A stretch of DNA of 64,000 nucleotides from Zizania palustris (lineage: Eukaryota; Streptophyta; Magnoliopsida; Poales; Poaceae), in NCBI GenBank assembly GCA_019279435.1, contig JAAALK010000082.1, forward strand, positions 10,804,594-10,868,593, in the 5' to 3' direction. Below are positions 54,664-64,000 of the stretch, piece after piece. A model generated the notes under the pieces. It made no database searches, was not told the origin of the DNA, and saw only the letters and a list, made by a program, of their open reading frames with translations. The translations under genes and the position numbers were made by a program. Each line of letters starts with the position of its first letter. Positions within the stretch are counted from its first letter, which is position 1.

Positions 54664-55166
54664 ATCTACAAAATATTAAATGTGAGGTTCAACACTATGC
54701 AATGTTTATCTTCTATCCAATAAAATATATTCCACTATCTAAACCAGTCACTTTCCCTCTCATGACTAATAGTGGTGCAAGATCCATGGTCACGCTATCT
54801 CCTAGTGAGCTTTGGCATCACTACTAGAAGCTAGTCGACGTAGGTAAGCAACTCCTTGCTAATCACATTGTATGCGATTCTTGTCATTGGAGATGCATCC
54901 AATGCTCGACCCCAACTCCTATGCTCCAAGGCCCAAAACCGTTTTGATAGCCTTGTCAAGTGAACCAACACCATGCATGTAGAAGTTCGACTTCCACCCA
55001 ACTGGTCGAGATAAAAGATAACACCCTTCTTTGGAAGACCCACTATCGATGAGCACGAACCTTGGTGGGTGAAGCTATTGGGAAGAGCATCAACAATTAA
55101 TTTTATGAGGGAAAACTACTCTAGCATCGTAATGTCCCCAGCGCACATGAAACATGCAAGAATATA
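54664..55166 (-). other. E 5' leader, cut by F
   Basis: Non-coding sequence upstream of the E gag start. I find no PBS or LTR end before F begins at 55167. The five bases ATATA (55162-55166) are the probable left TSD of F; the partner is outside the window. Confidence 0.5.
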
Positions 55167-55622
55167 TGTTGGGGGAAAATACTTCATCCCCATGATCCTC
55201 CAAGATTCCAAGCAAATACATTATACAACGAAGATAAAGGCAAGTCTTAATCTCGGAGCCCAAGACCCCCTCTGAATTGAAGGGCTCGAAGCAAAAGGGT
55301 TTGTCTAGGCTCCCGAGTGGAAAACAACCAGAAGGATGTGACATCTGCTTTATCAACATCCTTCGAGCATGTTTTAGCATATTAACCCTATAAGGGATAC
55401 CGAAATAGTATCCACTATGTCGGTTGTAATTAAGGGGTAAAAAAGTCTTTTCCTTAGATATTTTACCTATAAATACTCAGATATTCAGATATTCAATACA
55501 CACTTCGAACTATTCTGAGATATTATCCTATTCGGAGGCTTGAGATAGTCCACATTCACAAACACTTTGTTTGTCAGTTCTTCGTCTTATAGAACCTGTT
55601 AGCATAATCCGTTGCGCCAACA
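55167..55622 (+). repeat. F 5' LTR (456 bp)
   Basis: TGTTGGGGGAAAATAC...GTTGCGCCAACA. TATA box TATAAATA at 55468-55475. R/U5 contains TGTTAGCATAATCC as in C. Confidence 0.9.
55468..55475 (+). promoter_or_regulatory. F LTR TATA box
   Basis: TATAAATA in TTACCTATAAATACTCAG. It is shared with C at 38498-38505 and 34446-34453. Confidence 0.75.
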
Positions 55623-55648
55623 GTTGGCGCCGTCCATGGGGAGCTTAG
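55623..55648 (+). other. F primer binding site
   Basis: GTTGGCGCCGTCCATGGGGA directly after the LTR. One G-to-A change relative to D. Confidence 0.88.
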
Positions 55649-55899
55649 TACTAAAAGCTAGTTCTCTGCCACTACCTGTACTTTGATGTACATTTGCGGA
55701 GGGAGCTTTGGAGTCATAGGATTCCGCGCACCCTTCGGCAAGGGGCTTCAAGTACAGTTCGAAGGCCTTTCTCGCCTTCCACCATCGTTCGAACCTCTTG
55801 GTCTCCGGACCTTGCTTAGCTTTGTAAGTCACGCCTCCAAAGCAGAGTATGGCCACCGGCCCCCTCTGAAGGTCCTCTCGAACCTCCGAAGTAGGACCT

Positions 55900-57386
55900 T
55901 CATACATCCCCCAAACTCCTGAAGTATTCAATAACCCCCGAGCAACCGGAGCCCCTTGGACAGCTCCGTCCATGCTCTCAACTGACTATGTCAGTTCCTG
56001 AGACTCGGAGGACCCCTCCGGAGGAAGTGAGAACCTCCCCGAAGACATGGCCGCTCAGATGGCCCGACTTTAGGTGGAGGTGGAAAGATGTAGGCACAAG
56101 GCCATGAACAACCTTTGTCCTCAGGACAACCCTGCTGCTTCGCAGATGCATCAAGACAATGACCCTGATTATTATCCCGAAGCCCCCCAAGTTCGAGAAA
56201 GCACTGAGAACGCCTCCTTCAACGACAAATCTCCGCTGCATCCGGACTTGCAAAAGGTGTGCTTCGATCCTAGGTTCCGAGCATCGAAGATGCACAAATA
56301 CACCTGAGGGGCTGACCCCGGGGAATTCTCTCGCTCTTACGCTCTTGCAATAGAAGCTAGCGGAAGGGTCTGAAATACGATATCAAAATGTTTCCCCCTC
56401 GCGTTAGAAGGTGTATTCCTTCGTTGGTTCTGGTTTCTAAAGCCATGATCAATTAAATCGTGGGAGCAGTTGAAGAAGAAATTCGTGAGTAATTTCTAGG
56501 GGACCTTCATAGCCCCGATGTCTATTGGAAGCCTTTTTCAGGTGAAATAGCAGGCAGGAGAAACTCTTCGGCAATACTTCACGCGCTTCGCCCACACCAA
56601 GTCTCAGATCAAGGGGCCGTCCACGTCATATGTCGTGGATGTGGCACGTGAAGGTGTAATGAACCCTGGCCTCCTCGACAAACTCCATAGGAAGCCGGTG
56701 TCTTCAGTGACACAACTGATGGCATACTTCAAGCAGTATGCCAAATCAGAAGAGGGGTGTCTTCGAAGGACTACTTCATCCACATCAATCCTTCCCCAAG
56801 AAGTCAAGATGGAGCCAAGGGCTCCGAATCCTTTGCAAACCCCCTTCGATAATCATTCTCACGATCAGAGAATGGGAAGGAAGCACCCTCACTCCGAAGT
56901 ATTGAATATTGCCCCTCCGCTCCAAAGATTACTTCCAACTATCAACAGGCTCAAGGAAACAAAGCTAGTGGCTCGAGACCACCAAGGAAGCCAGCTGGCC
57001 AAAGCCATTCTTTCCTTTGTTGTGTGCATGGTGAAAACAGAAGACACACCACCAAGGACTACAAGTCCATACTGGCTCTCTGGAGCGAGTATCTTGAGAG
57101 AAGCTCGGATCGAAGCACTACAGACCGAGCTCCTCCAGTAGCACGGCCAGAGCCCATGCAAGCTATCGGACATGCAGGCAACCTCGAAGCCCCTATTCAA
57201 CCTTCGGAGGCCAACATCATGCCACCACCGAAGCAAAAAGACCTTCAAGATCATGGCAAGAGAGTGGTCCTACCCATTTCTAGAGGAGGGACCTTCTACA
57301 ATATGTCGAAGCATCAATGGAGGGATTATGTTCGTGAAGTAGGACATATAGGGACTTCAAATTCAGCTACAGAAATGCCCGAGTGA
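55900..57386 (+). pseudogene. F gag
   Basis: Readable pieces: LSTDYVSS, DPSGGSENLPEDMAAQMARL, ENASFNDKSPLHPDLQKVCF, RASKMHKYT then TGA, GADPGEFSRSYALAIEASGR, AGETLRQYFTRFAHTKSQIK, VMNPGLLDKLHRKPVSSVTQ. The finger is CCVHGENRRHTTKDY, in which the last Cys of CX2HX5HX4C has become Tyr. KRVVLPISRGGTFYNMSKHQ leads to the protease. Many TGA/TAG codons and frame changes. Confidence 0.82.
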
Positions 57387-58059
57387 TTCTACAGGGGTGA
57401 AGTTCCCCCATGCTGACCCCCTCGTCATTTCAGCTGACGTGGCAAGGATGTAAGTCCGAAGGGTGCTGGTCGACGGTGGAAGCTCCGCTGATATACTCTT
57501 TGTCCAAGCCTTCGATCAAATGTGCATTCCCCGGAGGCATCTACTTCTAGCTGCTTGCCCACTCCAAGGTTTCGTAGGCCCTCCTCTCGATGCCCTCGTC
57601 CAAATAGGCCTCGAGATTGCTTTCGGTGAGGGGCCCCTGGCCAGAGTCAAAGAGGTCATCTTCGACGTTGTTGATGCCCCATACGCCTACAACGCAATTT
57701 TCGGAAGACGGATGTTGAATCAATTCAGAGCCGTGGCACACCACAATTATTTGTTCCTCAAAATGCCCACGCAAGGAGGACTCCTTACGATCCTAGGAGA
57801 TCAAGCTACAGCTCGGAGAGCAGAATATGGCCATGGCCTACCTCTTGATCCTCGTTAGGTAAACAGTGTGCAAGAGCACTCGGGGGAGGCTTCAGGGTCC
57901 CTGGACCCTCCGAAGAACCCTTCCCTCAAGGCAAACCCAGAAGGTGATGTAGTCACGAGGATAATTGTCAAAGAAGGCAGGGAATACGCCATTCAGTTTG
58001 GCAAGGGGTTGCCTTCAGAGATCGCCACTTCACTAGAAGAAGTGGTTCAAGAAATCTAG
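57387..58059 (+). pseudogene. F protease and protease-RT linker
   Basis: VLVDGGSSADILFVQAFDQM has the catalytic DGG, then LQGFVGPPLDALVQIGLEIA, VVDAPYAYNAIFGRRMLNQF, AVAHHNYLFLKMPTQGGLLT, and a linker ending KGLPSEIATSLEEVVQEI before a stop. It is the best-preserved protease of the three Tat copies; a TAG after PLDPR (57856-57858) splits it from the linker. Confidence 0.87.
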
Positions 58060-59148
58060 ATGCCTTCGCCTAGTCAGACAAAAATATCCTCGGAGTTGAC
58101 CGGAGCATTATCGAGCATAGCTTGCTCGTTAACCCTAAGGTTTGACCTATTCACCAAGGACGCTGCAAGCTGTCAACTGAAAGAGCAGACCTCACTAAAG
58201 CGGAGATAGAAAAGTTGCTAAGAGCCGGAATCATTAGGGAGGTGGCCCACACGGAGTGGTTGGCTAACCCCGTCTTTGTCAAGAAAAAGGGCTCCGGAAA
58301 GTGGCACATGTGCATTGACTTCACATATCTGAATAAAGCATGCCCACGAGACCCCTACCCCATGCCCCACATTGATCAACTTATTGACTCTACGGCTGAC
58401 TCCGAGCTCCTGAGTTTCCTTGATGCATACTCCAGTTACCATCAAATCTGGCTGAAACGCGAAGACAAAGCCAAGACAAGCTTTATAACCCCTTCTAGAG
58501 TATTCTGTTACGTGTGAATGCCCTTCGGCTTTAGAAATGTTGGGCAACATTTTCACGTCTTATTGCTAAAGCTCTAGGTCACCAGATAGGCCGAAATGTT
58601 GAAGCCTATATAGATGACAATGTAATAAAGAGTCCTTTACAGCACCAACATAGTCTAGAATTAGTAGAAACTTTTGAGAGCCTCCGAGCATGTGGAGTCC
58701 ATCTCAAACCCTAAAAAATGTATTTTCGAAGCTCAAGCAGGGAAGTTATAGGGTATTTAGTGTCAAGCAGAGGAATCGAAGCTAGCCCGACGCAGATAAG
58801 TGCACTGCAAAGGATGGCTCTGCCTTAAAATTTGAAGCAAGTGTAGAAGCTGGCCAGAAGCCTCGCAGTCTCAGTAAATTCCTGGCCAGATCAGTGGAAC
58901 GAAGCCTCCCAATTTTCAAAGCCTTAAATGGGTCCAAATGTTTCAATTAGACGCTGGAGTGCCAGAAAAGCTTCGACGAAATCAAGGACTACCTTGGGAA
59001 TTTATCAACGCTTATTGTGCCCCTTGCAGAGGAAACTCTCTGCCTATATCTTGCATCAATTGGCTCCACAGTAAGCGTAGTGCTTGTTAGAGAAATAGAG
59101 CTCAATGGAAAACTGGTGCAGAACCCAGTATAATTCATTTCAGAAGCC
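58060..59148 (+). pseudogene. F reverse transcriptase
   Basis: IREVAHTEWLANPVFVKKKG, MCIDFTYLNKACPRDPYPMP, LLSFLDAYSSYHQIWLKRED, FITPSRVFCYV, then TGA (58515-58517; CGA in C), MPFGFRN and a frameshift. The AYIDD box near 58610 keeps both Asp residues (VEAYIDDNVIKS). GVHLKP, SRGIEASPTQISAL and FLARSVERSLPIFKAL follow in broken frames. Confidence 0.85.
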
Positions 59149-60156
59149 TTGTCCAAAGCAAAAACACGGTACTCCGATCTTGAGAAATTCACATATGCTT
59201 TGGTAATGGCCTCGCGAAAGCAAAGGCATTACTTTTTAGTACACAATGTAATTGTCCCTACATCGTATCCCCTTGGCAATATGCTCTGGATCAAAGACTC
59301 CACAGGGAGAATTGGAAAATGGGCGATCGAGCTAGCCCCCTTTGGCATTTCCTTCACCGCAAGAACAACCATTAAGTCTCAAGTTGTGGTTGACTTTATT
59401 GCAGAATGGACTCCATCCATAGTATGCGATCTGAAAGAATCATGCGAAGGAATGTGGACGGTATACTGCGATGGAGCATTTCAAGCATCTGGAGCTGGTG
59501 TCGGAGCCATGATAATTTCGCCTTCAGGTTAGAAAGCAATGTACTCTGTAAGGCTCAACTTTATGTGCACTAACAATATTGCAGAGTATGAAGGAATTCT
59601 GCTTGGCCTCTGTAAGGCATGCGCACTTGGCATCACTCAGGTTATAATTAAAACAGATTGCCAGGTCATTGCAGGGCATGTTGACAAAAGCTTCCAAGCT
59701 CGGCATCCACATCTTACGAAGTACTTAGAAGAAATCTATAAGATGGAGGCATTATTCAAAGGAATTTCCATCAAGAGCATCTCTTGAGTAGATAATCAGC
59801 TTGTCGACATCTTGGCAAAGGCTGCTGCCGGAGCATTGGATGTCCCAGAAGGGGCTTTTTATGAAGATATTGTCATCCCTTCGGTGCCTCAGCCACCCTC
59901 CGTAGAAGTATTTTGCATACCAATCACTGATTGGCGGAGCCCAATATTAGACTTTTTGCAAAACAAATCAAGTCCCCTCGAAGGTCCAGAATTGCAAAGG
60001 TTACAATCAAGGGTCCGGAATTATAAGCTTATCAACGGGGTGCTATATAAAGCTGGAGTCAGTTCTCCTCTACTCCAATGCAACTCACAACCCAAGGGCC
60101 AAGATATACTTCGGGAGATCCATGAAGGCTTGTGTGGTAGCAACTTAGCCCCTTAG
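59149..60156 (+). pseudogene. F RNase H, second RNase H and linker
   Basis: The first RNase H end reads AKTRYSDLEKFTYALVMASR, QRHYFLVHN, PTSYPLGNMLWIKDSTGR. The second, archaeal-type RNase H reads MWTVYCDGAFQASGAGVGAM (catalytic Asp kept, unlike D), and after a TAG at 59530-59532 YSVRLNFMCTNNIAEYEGIL, IIKTDCQVIAGHVDKSFQAR. The linker runs to INGVLYKAGVSSPLLQCNSQ and the integrase finger start EIHEGLCGSN. Confidence 0.87.
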
Positions 60157-61143
60157 GCTTTAACAGGGAAAAAACTTTGCCAAGGACTTTATTGGACAAC
60201 AATTGTAGTAGATGCACAATTATTTGTTCAAACCTGTCAAGGGGGCCAATGGATGGGAAAACGAAGCCATCGTCCCCCAACACCCCTTCAAGTCATTGCT
60301 CCGGTATGGCCTATGGACCAATGGAGAATGAATCTCATCGGCCCCTTCCCAATGGCGAAGGGCGGCTTGAAGTTCCTAGTGGTAGCAATCAAATACTTTT
60401 CTAAATGGGTCGAAGCCGAACCCTTAACTGCTATCACTTCGAAAAATATGCAGAAATTCTTCTGGCAACACATTATTTGCAGGTTCGGAGTGCCTAGACA
60501 GTTGACAATTGACAATGGCACCAAATTTGATGCCGAACCTTTTAGAGAATTCTGTGAAGGGTTGGGCATTAAAATGTGCTTTGCAGCAGTCCATCATCGC
60601 CAATCCAACGGAGCCATGGAGCGGGCCAATGGAAATATTATGTCCGGCTTAAATCGGAGGATTGTAGGGTTGTTAAAGGGGTTGTGGACTGAAGAGCTTC
60701 CTAAGATTTTGTGGTCCATTCAGACCACTCAAGCTAGGTCTACAAGTTTTACCCCATTCAGGTTGTTGTTCGGAGACGAGGCCATGACTCCAATGGAGCT
60801 GAAAGGTGGATCCCTCCGCGCAACAGAGCCAAAAGTTAAAGATGAAAGGAACACTTCGCTTGACTTGTCCGAAGAAACGAGGCTTCAAGCTGTCACCAAT
60901 TTGAAAAAGTATCAAGATAAGACGAAGGCATGGTATGACCCGAAGGTAAAAGTTAATGAACTTAGGCTGGGTCATTTGGTACTACGAAATGTAATTGCTC
61001 CGGGGAAATTAGGAAACAAATGGGAAGGACCATATATTATCCCACGCTCAAGGCGCTCCAGATCTTTTAAATTAGCAAATTTAGAAGGGGAAGAATTAAA
61101 ACATGCATGGCATAAAGAGCACCTTAAGCATTATTACGCTTAG
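60157..61143 (+). pseudogene. F integrase
   Basis: An open frame from 60253 to TAG at 61141-61143 covers core and C-terminus: WRMNLIGPFPMAKGG, TIDNGTKFD, NGAMERANGNIM, RSTSFTPFRLLFGDEAMTPM, KVNELRLGHLVLRNV, ELKHAWHKEHLKHYYA. The first catalytic Asp is Asn (MNLIG; MDLIG in D), a G-to-A change. The HHCC finger has lost its second His (GSN for GRH) and last Cys (CQGGQ for CQGCQ), and a TAG lies at about 60154-60156. It is therefore inactive although mostly open. Confidence 0.88.
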
Positions 61144-61316
61144 GGGCTCCTTGTAAAGAATTGTAAAGTACCTTTCTAAATGAATAAAAGCTTGTGGTTC
61201 GAATTATGCTTACCCATCAATATTCCCTACCCCTAGTGGACGCATCAGGGGAACAAAGATGCTTGTAGAGGTAAGCATCTTTCATTAAAACCCAATAAAC
61301 GGCTTTCGAACGACTT
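61144..61316 (+). other. F region after pol
   Basis: Non-coding. AAATGAATAAAAGC near 61179 contains an AATAAA-type polyadenylation signal about 40 bases after the integrase stop. Confidence 0.4.
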
Positions 61317-61890
61317 GTTCGGAGCTTCCGTAAAAGAGCCGAAGGTGGCCAAAACCTATGGATTCCAAGCCACCGGCTTGAAATCATATGTAGAAGAGTC
61401 TAAAGACTATAAAATCATGAAGTTTGAACCCTTGGTTTAGAGCTTCCATAAAAGAGCAGAAGGTGGCCAAAACCTACAGATTCTGAGCCACTGGCTTGAA
61501 AGAATCAGTAGAAGAGTCTAAAGACAATAAAATCATGGAGTTCAAACTACTAGTTCGAAGCATCCGTTAAAGAGCCGAAGGTGGCCAAAACAAACAGATT
61601 CCGAGCCACCAGCTTGAAAGCATCCGTAGAAGAGTCTAAGGACTATAAAATCATGGAGTTCGAACCACTGGTTCGGAGCATCCGTTAAAGAGCCGAAGGT
61701 GGCCAAAACCTACGGATTCCGAGCCACCGGCTTGATAGCATCCGTAGAGGAGTCTAAGGACTATAAACACACAGATTTCGATCCTCCGAGTTTGAAGCAT
61801 CTAAAAAAGAGTCGAAGGTGAACACATTATGAGGAGTCTAAGGACTATAAACAAACAGATTTTGATCCTCCCGGCCAAATGAACACCATC
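61317..61890 (+). repeat. 118 bp tandem array in F
   Basis: Units start at 61317, 61435, 61553, 61671 and (decayed) 61790, giving periods of 118, 118, 118 and 119. Each unit is itself two related 59 bp halves: one with GCATCCGTTAAAGAGCCGAA, the other with GCATCCGTAGAAGAGTCTAA. It lies between F pol and the antisense ORF, the same place as the array in D, but the sequence is different. Confidence 0.93.
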
Positions 61891-62290
61891 AAGAGTCCTA
61901 AGTGACAAATTTCGGAGCTCTAACTTGTAAGTTCTAAGCCCCTTACGAAGTCTATAGTGACTATCTTTTCAGACATCAAACCATTAGTTTGATGCGTCAC
62001 CTACTCCACCTCTATTACGTAAGATATTATGATACGAACATACAGTTCGAAGAACTCTACGAAAAAGTTGAGCTTGTGGTTATCAAGTACATTTTGCGAA
62101 GCCTCAGCTTTAATATGCCGGGCGTCGTGCGTGACCGACCCTATTGCATTGCACAACGCCACCCACCCACAAAGAGGGGCAGGGGAATAAGGCACAATCA
62201 AACGATGCCTCTCAAACAAAGCAAAGTAAGTATGGTGTAATTACAATAAATTAAATATACACTTTGTCCTTCACATACCTAGAGGGTAGC
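61891..62290. other. F spacer between array and antisense ORF
   Basis: I see no gene here. Short open frames have no family resemblance. The antisense ORF probably ends near 62290 (LERATL then stop on minus). Confidence 0.4.
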
Positions 62291-62778
62291 CCTTTCAAGG
62301 GCAATGTCCAACTCTGATCCACTGGCTTCACTTAGTGCGGAGACTTGTTCGGAGTTGCCAAACTCTTTGCTCTTTTGAGCCAAGGGCTGAAGGAGAGACT
62401 GAAGCCCTGTCCGCTGCTCCAAAAATGGGGCTAGCAGCAGAAGCTAGGACATGGCCCTCCGATCGTCTTCGGCGAGATCCTCCTCTGAAGCCATCACCGA
62501 AGGATCGTTCGTTGACACCAACGGCATCATCACCAAAGAAGGGAGAGGCCCAGGCCAATATTTTCCTTTACCTCTCATCATTACAGGAGCCGCTAGAGAC
62601 ACCTCTTCCATCGGAGTGGACCCCTCCGCAGGAGTGACCCCCTTGGCTAAAGCAGCTCCAATGGAAGTAGCCTGCACTGCCGGAGCCACCTCTTATGCCG
62701 GAGCCTCATCCCTAGCTGGAGCCAAGTCCTCTGTCAAGGCTCCGTCTCGGGTCGGAGCCATGTTGCTCCTCGAAGCAT
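62290..62778 (-). pseudogene. F antisense ORF, exon 3
   Basis: After the acceptor TTTTGTAG at 62779 the frame reads DASRSNMAPTRDGALTEDLA, an Ala/Pro-rich imperfect repeat (APARDEAPA, VAPAVQATSIGAALAKGVTP), then GKGKYWPGPLPSLVMMPLVS and EEDLAEDDRRAMS before a stop near 62444. Further text (QKSKEFGNSEQVSALSEASG, SELDIALERATL) runs to about 62290. Lower-complexity sequence makes homology to D exon 3 uncertain. Confidence 0.45.
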
Positions 62779-62873
62779 CTACAAAAGGTATTTGTCAATC
62801 ATCTAAAAGATATTGCCAATAAAATGGATTATTTCAAGTACGATGAATCAATAAGTAAAGACTGAAGGCTTAC
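62779..62873 (-). other. F antisense ORF, intron 2 (95 bp)
   Basis: On the minus strand: donor GGAG/GTAAGCC, AT-rich interior, acceptor TACCTTTTGTAG. It has good plant intron character. Confidence 0.6.
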
Positions 62874-63559
62874 CTCCTCCTAAATTTTGGGGAAGAATCA
62901 CGGGATCCCCTAGATACTCGTACAATCTAAGGTACTTCTCGATGTCCTCCCCTGAAGCTTGGGTTGGAGTGGCAGACATAGAGACCCTTACCTCCGTCAC
63001 CACCACTCCGATCACGGGCGAATCGGAGCCCTCCGGCTCCTGAGCCCCTGCGGGATCGTTTTGGACTACCACCTCTCCTTCAGCCACTAACACCACCTCG
63101 ACTTCAACCCAAGGTGGATCCTCAGTTTTGGTCTGAGAATCCCCCTCACCACCCTCCATGAGTAAAGCTTCAAGCTCCCTCCCTATTCGGACCTCTAAAG
63201 TCTCCTCCTCTTCAGACTCCTCCTCCGAAGAGCTCCGAATATCCAATGAAGGTGGATATACCGAAGGACATGGGAGCTTAGCCTTCTAAGCCACCTTTTT
63301 TGCCAGAGTCTTCATGGCCTTGGAGGTCCCAGTAGTAGCCTTTCTCTTTTGAGGAACTGGGCCTGCTGTATCGAATCTTGGAAGAGGTGGGGCTTCAATC
63401 CCGAGTGTACTCCACACTCGGTTGGAGCGTTCCCAGCTCCCGACTAGCTCCACCCTCCGTTGCTTCTCCACTGCGGTGGGGCCCCAAGCACCCTCTCCGC
63501 TTCCCGAGATTTTTGCTCTGAAGCTAGCACCAACGGAGCCGCTGGAACAAGATAACAAT
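62874..63559 (-). pseudogene. F antisense ORF, exon 2
   Basis: It opens CYLVPAAPLVLASEQKSREA; a frame change then gives VEKQRRVELVGSWERSNRVW, shared with D (MELVGSWERFNRV). A basic run follows (PQKRKATTGTSKAMKTLAKK), then an acidic stretch (SSEEESEEEETLEVRIGREL) and EKYLRLYEYLGDPVILPQNL up to the donor at 62873. A stop near 63286 (KKVA-stop) and the frame change are lesions. Confidence 0.55.
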
Positions 63560-63624
63560 CTGGTAAGAAAAATTACAGATATTCTATAAAACTAAATCAA
63601 GTGCAGGAGATATCAAAATGTTAC
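63560..63624 (-). other. F antisense ORF, intron 1 (65 bp)
   Basis: Minus-strand GTAACATTTTG ... TTTTTCTTACCAG, preceded by CTAG as in D. It sits at phase 1 after ISSNSL, the position matching D intron 1 after LSNQL. 65 bp is short for a plant intron. Confidence 0.6.
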
Positions 63625-64000
63625 CTAGAGAGTTCGAAGAGATCTCTCGAAGCTCCCCCTCCAAACTGTTGTGGAAAATAACGGGCCAATCGGCCCCGAG
63701 CGGAGTTATCCGGAGGGCGATGAATTCCTCCGCCAAGTCTCACATGCTCATGCGCTTGTCCACCAAAGATAGCAACCCAAGTCACATTGAAAGCAGACTG
63801 GAGTCCAAGGTCACCTCCGCTTCCCTCCTACACCAGATCTCTTGCAGGGGCCCCGCAAGGCCAGAGTCTTCACCAACTTCGGCATAAAACCACCGGAGTA
63901 TCCAATCGGAGTACCACTGGTCATTGATCGCCTTCGCTGGGAAGTTCTCTAAGTGTCCCTTCTGGAGCTGGAAGTTGACACTCCCGAAGGCCACTAGCAG
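63625..64000 (-). pseudogene. F antisense ORF, exon 1 (3' part; runs off window)
   Basis: Read from the right edge: VAFGSVNFQLQKGHLENFPA, KAINDQWYSDWILRWFYAEV, DSGLAGPLQEIWCRREAEVT. A TGA follows (Trp in the parent, by comparison with ARMWLLQ in D), then LGLLSLVDKRMSM, another TGA (Arg in D: MSMRD), DLAEEFIALRITPL, and LEGELREISSNSL to the donor. Clear homology to D exon 1 (AYGSINFHLRKRY, AINERWYSKR, NSGLAGPPCHIWFRREA). The start and any promoter are outside the window. Confidence 0.65.

Larger units (their letters stand above)
38729..55166 (-). mobile_element. E: Angela/Tork-like Ty1/copia element, host of C, D and F
   Basis: Two parts, 38729-40893 and 52733-55166, rejoin exactly in integrase (VPSKSVEK + TPYEMWSGRRP) when D and one TCTTC are removed. 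On the minus strand: leader, gag with zinc knuckle, protease, integrase, RT and RNase H ending at 38927. The gag text (IVLKQEKKDYVLEE, GHWKRNC-type knuckle) and RNase H end (KVHTDLNMADPLTKPL) resemble grass Angela/BARE/Tork elements. It is the most decayed element: many stops, frameshifts and an RT deletion. LTRs are not clearly visible; F interrupts the 5' end and C the 3' end. Confidence 0.8.
55167..64000 (+). mobile_element. F: Tat-lineage Ty3/gypsy element, 3' end beyond window
   Basis: Order: 456 bp 5' LTR, PBS, gag, protease, RT, RNase H, second RNase H, integrase, a 118 bp tandem array, then an antisense (minus) ORF that runs off the right edge. It is the same architecture as D but in the opposite orientation and from a different subfamily. 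LTR and PBS match C. Pol before integrase is full of stops; integrase is open. Confidence 0.9.

Noticed and set aside
61317..61890. CRISPR-like direct repeats
   Set aside because: Repeat units are contiguous with no unique spacers; it is a tandem array in a plant retrotransposon.

Overview
The window is a block of nested LTR retrotransposons from a plant nuclear genome, most likely a grass. The evidence is Sirevirus-type Ty1/copia elements with several polypurine tracts, a Tekay/Del-type Ty3/gypsy chromovirus with 3.4 kb LTRs, Tat-lineage Ty3/gypsy elements with a second RNase H, and an Angela/Tork-like Ty1/copia element. I see no single-copy host gene, rRNA, tRNA gene or CRISPR array. Names A-G below are local labels.

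Left half (1-34436). Two copies of one Sirevirus family lie head to head: A- (1-3276, minus) and A+ (3277-34436, plus). Both arms of this inverted repeat start at the same gag codon and flank a loop of about 476 bp. A+ was split by a second Sirevirus, B (4366-27080, minus; TSD GGTTT; LTRs 1912 and 1991 bp; tRNA-iMet-type PBS). B was in turn split by G (10478-22825, plus; TSD CAACA; LTRs 3402 and 3404 bp), a chromovirus with an extra intact 259-codon ORF before gag. The order of insertion is A+, then B, then G.

Right half (34437-64000). A rearranged Tat element C (34437-38728, minus) abuts the 3' end of a copia element E (38729-55166, minus). E is interrupted in its integrase by a complete Tat element D (40894-52727, minus; TSD TCTTC; two 539 bp LTRs). 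E's 5' leader is interrupted by another Tat element F (55167 to beyond the right edge, plus), of the same family as C.

D and F share an unusual layout. Downstream of pol is a tandem repeat array (35 bp units in D, 118 bp dimers of 59 bp in F). Beyond it lies a long, apparently spliced ORF on the opposite strand. Its first intron is at the same codon phase and position in both elements, and in D a TATA-like box lies upstream. Each element therefore carried a sense gag-pol and a convergent antisense gene, separated by a tandem array. This ORF, the Sirevirus inverted repeat and the ORF0 of G are the most interesting features. Nearly all coding regions carry nonsense codons, most explicable as C-to-T or G-to-A changes, as expected for methylated, silenced elements.
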